Notes under the pieces: model-generated
Told to the model about the DNA's origin: nothing
Seen by the model: only the letters and a program-made list of their open reading frames with translations
The model's database searches: none
Shown here: positions 58,881 to 64,000 of the stretch, in pieces
Numbering within the stretch: position 1 is the first letter of the stretch
Layout of the letters: each line of letters starts with the position of its first letter
DNA from: Streptomyces canus
GTDB lineage: Bacteria > Actinomycetota > Actinomycetes > Streptomycetales > Streptomycetaceae
Length of the DNA: 64,000 nt
Direction of reading: 5' to 3'
Assembly (NCBI RefSeq): GCF_030816965.1
Contig: NZ_JAUSYQ010000002.1
Coordinates: 2,046,001 to 2,110,000 of the forward strand
Translations under genes and position numbers: made by a program

Positions 58881-59274
58881 GTGACGCCTCCGCGATGCGG
58901 TCAGCCAGGAGCAGTGCGTCGTGCGCGCGCCGTCTGGCGGGGGCGTCGGCGTCCAGTCCCGCCAGTTCCACGTCACGGGAGGCCTGTGCGGCGTGGTCGC
59001 TCAGTGCCGCGCGGACCTGGTACCACGCTTCCCGATTCTGCGAGACGCTCAGCAATCCGGTGCCCTCATGGCGCATCTGTTCGCCGACGATGCCCTGCCA
59101 CTGAACCGTCAGCCGGCCCAGCGTGACTCCGCCGTCCAGTGCGGCATCGGACGGTTCGGAGGGTGTCGTGACGGCGGAGCATTCCGCCGCGGCGTGCCGC
59201 AGCACGTCCGTGATCAGACGGATCTCACGCTCCGCGAGCGTGATCGGGACGGTCTCGGGTCGGTGTACGGGCAT
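58870..59274 (-). CDS. Small helical partner protein of the ParB-like gene
   Basis: A 134-residue soluble protein (MPVHRPETVPITLAEREIRLITDVLRHAA...), mostly helical, with no recognised motif. ATG 59274 has CTGGAG about 9 nt upstream; the frame stays open to 59448, where a start at 59313 or 59448 is possible but less likely. It overlaps the ParB-like gene by 11 nt, so the two almost certainly act together. The pair sits between the gluconate genes and the molybdopterin oxidoreductase. Confidence 0.6.
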   Translation of the reverse strand: MPVHRPETVPITLAEREIRLITDVLRHAAAECSAVTTPSEPSDAALDGGVTLGRLTVQWQGIVGEQMRHEGTGLLSVSQNREAWYQVRAALSDHAAQASRDVELAGLDADAPARRRAHDALLLADRIAEASHGW

Positions 59275-59695
59275 GGAACGGCACTCCAGAAAGCCGGGGC
59301 CGATGACGAGCATCGGCACATCTGCGTCTGCCTGCCGGACTGCGAAGTCCGACCGAGCGAGAGCGCGGACATGCTGGCCTCCGACCTCCACCCGTGTCTG
59401 TCCGCGGATCTCTCGCGTCCGGGACGTCCGGTGCCGTTCGAGCCGCACGCCGACCGTCTGGGGGGAGGCAGGACAACGTGGTCGTGCCTTCCGTACGGCA
59501 AGCGGCTCGGCTGCTCGGATTGGTCAACTGCCTCCGGCCGAGGAGCCGTTCCGCACAACGCGGGGTCATCGAGCGAGTCGCTCAGGACGCAGAATGTATC
59601 CAATGGATCACCCTGCGTGCAACGACTTTCCTCTTTTCGCAGAAGTCACGCGACATATCACGGAAGGCGCTCACCGCGCCGCCACCGGCCGCCGT
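59275..59695. other. Intergenic region with no supported gene
   Basis: About 420 bp upstream of the two-gene ParB-like operon. Several frames are open on both strands but none has a good start or protein-like composition. A fairly A+T-rich stretch at 59590-59670 (GAATGTATCCAATGGATCAC, with ATCCAATGGAT as a palindrome at 59599-59609) may hold regulatory signals. The reading frame of the small partner gene also extends into the first 170 bp. Confidence 0.5.
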
Positions 59696-60316
59696 TCACG
59701 GCCGCCACAGGGGGTGTTTGCGTTCCGCCCACTCCCGGCTCACTGACCCCGTCCGCAAGCCGCGCCGTGCCTCCGGGTCCCCGAGGGCCATGCCGATGTG
59801 GCCCGCGAGGACGATGCCGATCGAGAGGGCCAGCCAGTCGTGGACGAAGGTCGCGCTGGTGCGCCACTGGATCGGAGTGAGGTGGGTGAACCACATCAGC
59901 AGGCCCGTGCCGAGCATGACCAGGCTCGCGCCCGCGATCCAGGCGGCGTAGACCTTCTGACCCGCGTTGAACTTGCCCGCGGGACGGGCCGCCCGGCGCT
60001 TGTCGCGGCGCAGCGCGGCACGCAGCCAGACCCGGTCGTGCGGGCCGAAGCGGTTCAGGAAGCCCAGGTCGGCGCGGAAGGCGCGGGAGACCAGGCCCAC
60101 CAGGACCGGTACCGGCAGGGCCAGACCCGCCCACTCGTGGACGCGGACCACCAGCTCACGGCGGCCGACGAGTTCGGCGAACTGGGGGACGTAGAGGCAG
60201 GCCGCCGTCACCACGCAGACGCCCATCAGTGCGGCGGTCACGCGGTGGACCCACTTCTGGCTGCGCCCGAAGCGCCGGACAGGTGCCTGCGGTGGGGCGT
60301 CAACTCGTAGGCGCAT
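59696..60316 (-). CDS. Cytochrome b561-like membrane subunit
   Basis: A 206-residue integral membrane protein with four hydrophobic helices (WVHRVTAALMGVCVVTAACLYV; LALPVPVLVGLVSRAF; AAWIAGASLVMLGTGLLMWF; ALSIGIVLAGHIGMAL). Histidines in the helices (KWVHRV, VVRVHEWAG, FVHDWLA, AGHIGMAL) are placed to bind two hemes. ATG 60316 (MRLRVDAPPQ) overlaps the oxidoreductase stop by 17 nt. It probably passes electrons from quinol to the molybdopterin protein encoded upstream. Confidence 0.85.
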   Translation of the reverse strand: MRLRVDAPPQAPVRRFGRSQKWVHRVTAALMGVCVVTAACLYVPQFAELVGRRELVVRVHEWAGLALPVPVLVGLVSRAFRADLGFLNRFGPHDRVWLRAALRRDKRRAARPAGKFNAGQKVYAAWIAGASLVMLGTGLLMWFTHLTPIQWRTSATFVHDWLALSIGIVLAGHIGMALGDPEARRGLRTGSVSREWAERKHPLWRP

Positions 60317-61028
60317 CGTCCCGCCCGTTCGATCGGCCCACCCAGGCGTCCACGTCGTAGCCCCGGTCCTCCCAGTAACCCGGCTCCACGTCCTCGGTGA
60401 CGGTGATGCCGGACAGCCACTTGGCCGACTTGTAGAAGTACATGGGGGCCACATAGAGGCGGACCGGGCCGCCGTGGGAGTGGCCGATGTCCTTGTCCTG
60501 CATGCGCAGGGCCACCAGGACGTCCGAGCGGCGGGCCTGGTCGAGGGTGAGGCTCTCGGAGTACGCCCCGTCGAAACAGGTGAAGCGGACGGCGCCCGCC
60601 TTCGCGGTCACCCCGGCGGCGTCCAGCAGCCGGGACAGCCGTACGCCTTCGAACGGCGTGTCCGGGACCCGCCAGCCCGTCACGCACTGCACGTCCTTGA
60701 CCATCCGGGTCTGGGGCATCGCCCGCAGGTCGGCCAGGGTGTAGGTGCGCGGGCGCGAGACCAGTCCGTCGATCTTGAGCTGGTAGTTCTCGGCGTTCTT
60801 GTGCGGCACGGACGAGGTCACCGAGTAGTAGCGGAAGCCGCCGCCGTTGGGGAGCAGTCCCGTCAGCCCGGTGGGGTCCTTGTCGGCGGCACTGCCGAGG
60901 AAGGCCTCCAGGCCGCGTTGCAGGGTGGGCGCGGCGACCACGCCGAGCGCGCCCAGGCCGAGGGTGCCGAGGAGGACACGGCGGCCGATCGGCGCACCGC
61001 GCTGCTCCTCGGGCTGTTCGGAGTTCAC
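60300..61028 (-). CDS. Molybdopterin-dependent oxidoreductase (sulfite oxidase/MsrP fold)
   Basis: A 242-residue member of the sulfite-oxidase fold. After a twin-arginine-like stretch and hydrophobic helix (IGRRVLLGTLGLGALGVVA) come LKIDGLVSRPRTYTLADLRAMPQ and KDVQCVTGWRVPDTPFEGV, whose Cys ligates molybdenum, then DIGHSHGGPVRLYVAPMYFYKSAKWLSGI. GTG 61028 gives the usual N-terminus; its ribosome-binding site is weak. Located outside the membrane and paired with the cytochrome b gene, like the MsrP-MsrQ system. It might reduce oxidised methionine or another sulfoxide; not proven. Confidence 0.88.
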   Translation of the reverse strand: MNSEQPEEQRGAPIGRRVLLGTLGLGALGVVAAPTLQRGLEAFLGSAADKDPTGLTGLLPNGGGFRYYSVTSSVPHKNAENYQLKIDGLVSRPRTYTLADLRAMPQTRMVKDVQCVTGWRVPDTPFEGVRLSRLLDAAGVTAKAGAVRFTCFDGAYSESLTLDQARRSDVLVALRMQDKDIGHSHGGPVRLYVAPMYFYKSAKWLSGITVTEDVEPGYWEDRGYDVDAWVGRSNGRDDAPTS

Positions 61029-61139
61029 GTACTCATTCGAACACCCGCGAGGCCTGCGGGACCAGGAATCACGGGTGCTCGTCAGACTTCTGTAACCACT
61101 TCTCACCCGGATCTCAGCGAGCATCCGGTTCGCGGAGGG

Positions 61140-62672
61140 CTAGGACACCTCCCCCGCCGCCTTCTCCAGCTGGAACGCCTCGTTGCCGAGGCCGATCCGG
61201 GCGTGCGCCTCGGGCCTGCGGGCCCGCAGGAGCAGTCCCTGCGCCAGGCCCACCAGCACGGCGAGCCCGATGATGCCGGGCAGCACCCAGCTCAGCGAGG
61301 AACCCGGGCCCGCGCCGACCAGGACGTCGAAGTCCTTCACCGTGTAGACGGCGATCACCAGCAGGGCGATCCCCGCGAGGGCCGAGGTGACCAGCCGCCA
61401 GGCCTGGGCGCCGGCCGCGCCGCGCCGGACGAAGAAGGCGATCACGGAGGCGGAAGCGGCCGCCATCAGCAGGATCACGCCGAGGGAGCCGATGTTGCCG
61501 AACCAGGTGAACAGGTGCAGGACCGGCACGGTCGGGTCGCCGGTGGGCTTGTCGTCGGCGATCGCGAAGACGACCACGACCACCACGGACACGGCGGTCT
61601 GGAGCAGCGAGCCGGTGCCGGGCGCGCCGCTGGCACTGTTCGTGCGGCCGAAGGCGGCGGGCAGCAGGCCCTCGCGGCCCATCGCGAAGGCGTAGCGGGC
61701 GACCACGTTGTGGAAGCTGAGCATGGCCGCGAACATGCCGGTCACGAACAGCACGTGCAGGACGTCCGTGAACGTGCCGCCGAGGCGGGACTCGGTGAGC
61801 CCGAAGAGCAGTCCGGCGCTCTGCTTCTGCGATTCGGCGACGACCGCCGAGGGCCCGGTGGCGACGGTGAGGGCCCAGCTGCTGAGCGCGAAGAAGACGG
61901 CGACGCCACCGACCGCCAGGAACATCACGCGCGGCACCAGGATGTGCGGGCGGCTGGTCTCCTCGGCGTACACGGGCGCCTGCTCGAAGCCGAGGAAGGC
62001 GGCGATGCAGAAGCACAGGGCGGTGCCGACGCCGGCGCCGCTGAGGGTGTCCGGGTTGAAGGCGTGCAGGGACAGGCCCTGGGCCGCGGGGTCGGCGACC
62101 GCGGCGACGTCGAAGATGACGACCAGGGCGACCTCGACGATGAGCAGGACGCCGAGCACACGCGCGTTGACGTCGATCTTCAGCCAGCCCAGCGCGCCGA
62201 CGACCAGGGCGGCCACCAGCGCCGGTATCCACCAGGCCACCGACAGGTCGGCGTAGGTGGCGAACAGCCCGGAGACCTCGAAGCCGAAGATGCCGTAGAT
62301 GCCGACCTGGAGGGCGTTGTAGGCGACCAGGGCGACGAGGGCCGCGGCCGCACCTGCCGTGCCGCCGAGGCCGCGGGAGATGTAGGCGTAGAAGGCGCCG
62401 GCGTTGTGGACGTGCCGGCTCATCTCGGCGTAGCCCACGCTGAACAGGACGAGGACCAGGCCGAGGACGACGTAGAGCAGGGGCTGGCCGACGATCCCCA
62501 TCACCGCGAATGTGGTGGGCATGACACCCGCGACGACCATGAGGGGGGCGGTCGCGGCGAGGACGGAGAGCAGCAGGCCTCCGGTGCCGAGGCGGCCGGC
62601 GCGCAGCGCGCGCTCCTGCCCCTTGAACGTACTGATGTCTGGTCTGCTCTTGCTGGAACTCTCGGTGGCCAT
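61140..62672 (-). CDS. APC-family amino acid permease
   Basis: A 510-residue membrane transporter with about 12 helices. TM1 has the APC signature (LGTGGLLLSVLAATAPLMVVAGVMP), a later segment reads FLGFEQAPVYAEETSRP, the usual loop after TM6, and VARYAFAMGREGLLPAAFGR is the typical loop after TM8. ATG 62672 (MATESSSKSRPDIS) has AAGGA upstream. Amino acid preference is unknown. It is followed on the same strand by the oxidoreductase pair, about 110 bp away, and is preceded by the hypothetical gene at 62702. Confidence 0.9.
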   Translation of the reverse strand: MATESSSKSRPDISTFKGQERALRAGRLGTGGLLLSVLAATAPLMVVAGVMPTTFAVMGIVGQPLLYVVLGLVLVLFSVGYAEMSRHVHNAGAFYAYISRGLGGTAGAAAALVALVAYNALQVGIYGIFGFEVSGLFATYADLSVAWWIPALVAALVVGALGWLKIDVNARVLGVLLIVEVALVVIFDVAAVADPAAQGLSLHAFNPDTLSGAGVGTALCFCIAAFLGFEQAPVYAEETSRPHILVPRVMFLAVGGVAVFFALSSWALTVATGPSAVVAESQKQSAGLLFGLTESRLGGTFTDVLHVLFVTGMFAAMLSFHNVVARYAFAMGREGLLPAAFGRTNSASGAPGTGSLLQTAVSVVVVVVFAIADDKPTGDPTVPVLHLFTWFGNIGSLGVILLMAAASASVIAFFVRRGAAGAQAWRLVTSALAGIALLVIAVYTVKDFDVLVGAGPGSSLSWVLPGIIGLAVLVGLAQGLLLRARRPEAHARIGLGNEAFQLEKAAGEVS

Positions 62673-62701
62673 GGGGACCGTCCTTCTGGGGTTCGGGGGT
62701 G

Positions 62702-63652
62702 CTACACCGTGCCGAGCGCGCGGTCGCGGGCGGCACGGAAGGCGGAGTACGGCTCGTGGTCCGGATAGGACCAGGGAGCCGGGGTGGGGCGTTCGCCGAT
62801 GCGGTGGAAGAGGGCGGCGGCCTCCGCGCCGCGGCCTTCGCAGACCTTCGCGTGGGCGAGGAAGTTGAGGTCGACCAGGCGGCGGGGGTGGCCCTCGTGC
62901 TCCCATTCCAGCCACCAGTCGAAAGCCGCCTTCATCACCTGCCGGGCCCGTCGTCCGGTCCAGTGGCCGGAGGCGGCGGGGTCGCGCGGCTCGTGCCCGG
63001 CGGCGGCCAGGGCCCGGTAGCGCTCGGCGTGCGCGATGACGGGCAGGATCGCGAGCGGTGAGTCGGCAGGGGCCTGCTCGGCGGCCCAGTTGGCGAAGTC
63101 ATAGACCTCGTGCAGCGGATCGGGGCCCGCCTCGGCCCGGCGCTCGGCGAGCCGGGCGACCATCAGATGGTGGGCGTGGTGGTGGTCGGCGTGCCGCTGC
63201 CGGATCTCGCCGAAGACCTCGGCCACCTCGTCCGCCGCCCCGAGGTCACGCTCCAGCAGGAGCAGGCCGAGCCAGGGGGTGGGGTCGGCGGGCAGGCGGT
63301 GGGCCGCGGTCCGGCAGGCGTCGCGGGCTGGGGCGGGCTTTCCCTTGCCCCGCAGCACCCGCTGGACCAGGGCGAGGGCGAGCAGTACGGCGGCGTCGCC
63401 GGAGTCCGGCTCGGCCACCAGCCAGTCCCTGGCCCAGGCGTCGCTGTACGGCTCGGCGGCGAGAACCGTGATCCGGTGGCCCCGCCGGTCCCACTCGTCA
63501 CCCGTCCGGGCGAGCAGCGCACGGGCCGCCTGCCATCTGCCCTGCACCAAAGCGGCACGCGCGTCGATGAGTTCGGCGTCGTCGAGGGCCGCGTCGAAGG
63601 CCTGGGCGGCGCGTTTTCGACTGCGGCCGAAGGGTGGCGGTGGCGGGGACAC
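62702..63652 (-). CDS. Conserved Streptomyces protein of unknown function, helical repeats
   Basis: A 316-residue soluble protein made of paired helices of TPR-like look (ARAALVQGRWQAARALLAR, AAVLLALALVQRVLRG, PTPWLGLLLLERDLGAADEVAEVFGEI), plus a His-rich stretch (RHADHHHAHHLM). GTG 63652 (MSPPPPPFGRSRK) is chosen because the frame upstream to 63871 looks non-coding; the GAGGAAA site is about 12 nt away. Stop lies 29 bp before the permease start, so they may be one operon. Function not recognised. Confidence 0.65.
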   Translation of the reverse strand: MSPPPPPFGRSRKRAAQAFDAALDDAELIDARAALVQGRWQAARALLARTGDEWDRRGHRITVLAAEPYSDAWARDWLVAEPDSGDAAVLLALALVQRVLRGKGKPAPARDACRTAAHRLPADPTPWLGLLLLERDLGAADEVAEVFGEIRQRHADHHHAHHLMVARLAERRAEAGPDPLHEVYDFANWAAEQAPADSPLAILPVIAHAERYRALAAAGHEPRDPAASGHWTGRRARQVMKAAFDWWLEWEHEGHPRRLVDLNFLAHAKVCEGRGAEAAALFHRIGERPTPAPWSYPDHEPYSAFRAARDRALGTV

Positions 63653-63894
63653 CGTGTGGGTTTTCCTCACGGAACATGGCGCGTGACGGGTGGGGCGAAA
63701 GGGCGAGACGGAAGTGGTGGGGCGGAAGGGGCGCCTGGGCGGACACGCGCAGGCCGACCGTCGATGTGGGCAGGTCGGCGGGCCGATTCGCACCGCCATC
63801 GACTGATCACGGACAGCCAACCGCCCGCCAATGGTTTGCGTCAAGGGCCGAAGGCGCGTTACACGCGTCAACTCTCCATACTTGAGAGGAAGTT
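63653..63894. other. Intergenic region, nothing recognised
   Basis: About 240 bp between the leftward hypothetical gene and the possible rightward start at 63895. A moderately A+T-rich stretch is seen at 63855-63890 (CAACTCTCCATACTTGAG), which could be a promoter for the rightward gene. No hairpins or repeats stand out. Confidence 0.4.
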
Positions 63895-64000
63895 GTGGCG
63901 AAGCGGTGCTGGTGGGACCGGGTCAAGCGCCCGCGTCTGTGGCGTACGCCATGGCGCCGCGCTTCCTCGCACCGCACCATGACAGGAACCCCCGCTGCCG
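63895..64000 (+). CDS. Possible gene start cut by the right edge
   Basis: GTG 63895 lies directly after GAGAGGAAG, a good ribosome-binding site, and the frame (VAKRCWWDRVKRPRLWR...) stays open to the end of the window. Only about 35 residues are visible and they are very basic, Arg/Trp-rich. No family can be assigned; it may be a chance frame. Confidence 0.35.
   Translation, partial: MAKRCWWDRVKRPRLWRTPWRRASSHRTMTGTPAA

Overview
The window is chromosomal DNA from a Streptomyces. The DNA is GC-rich throughout and codes in the Streptomyces style. It carries mshC of mycothiol synthesis, the actinobacterial genes that usually sit beside it (PAC2, DUF3090, a histidine phosphatase), the chaplin genes chpC and chpH, and a GntR-gluconokinase-GntP gluconate locus. 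By gene order it matches the S. coelicolor stretch from the PAC2 gene and mshC (SCO1663) through chpC/chpH (SCO1674/1675) to the gluconate regulator (SCO1678). Counting genes between those anchors leaves three apparent extras: a secreted beta-propeller gene, a solo TnpB element, and a ~35 kb block between a tRNA-Leu and the ychJ-like gene. This comparison is from memory of locus numbers, not an alignment.

Layout. 1-6.4 kb: PAC2 (partial), SMP-30-like propeller, mshC, a frameshifted SCO1664-type gene, DUF3090, a phosphatase, and corA, which is also frameshifted. 6.4-8.2 kb: a solo TnpB of the IS200/IS605 type whose 3' end carries nested hairpins that could be its omega RNA. 8.2-14.1 kb: ferritin-like protein, LLM oxidoreductase, aldo/keto reductase, and a degenerate RecD-like protein. 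14.1-18.1 kb: two small conserved genes, chpC, chpH (with a sigma-BldN-like promoter), an M20 peptidase and tRNA-Leu(GAG). 18.4-23.7 kb: a membrane NRPS with the epsilon-poly-L-lysine synthetase architecture, overlapped by an M1 aminopeptidase gene.

23.7-53.0 kb is a tightly packed leftward operon for a contractile injection system (CIS). In order of transcription it encodes sheath, tube, a zinc-ribbon T4-type baseplate protein, a proline-rich protein, a DUF4255 cap protein, an AAA+ ATPase, a 96-residue protein, and a 2189-residue DUF4157 protein. These are followed by a small HEAT-like protein, a second tube-like protein, LysM, hub, spike, PAAR tip, gp25, two gpJ-type baseplate proteins, a gpI/beta-helix protein, DUF6519 and an amidase. 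No capsid, portal, terminase, integrase or T6SS membrane-complex genes are present, so it is neither a prophage nor a type VI system. No separate tape measure or tail fibre could be recognised. The giant DUF4157 protein ends in a domain of lower GC next to a small orphan gene, which looks like an exchangeable effector/immunity cassette.

53.3-64.0 kb returns to conserved chromosome: YchJ-like protein, gluconate regulator, kinase and permease, a degenerate 29-nt tandem repeat, a two-gene operon with a ParB-like protein of unknown role, a molybdopterin oxidoreductase with its cytochrome b partner, an amino acid permease, a hypothetical protein, and the possible start of another gene at the right edge.
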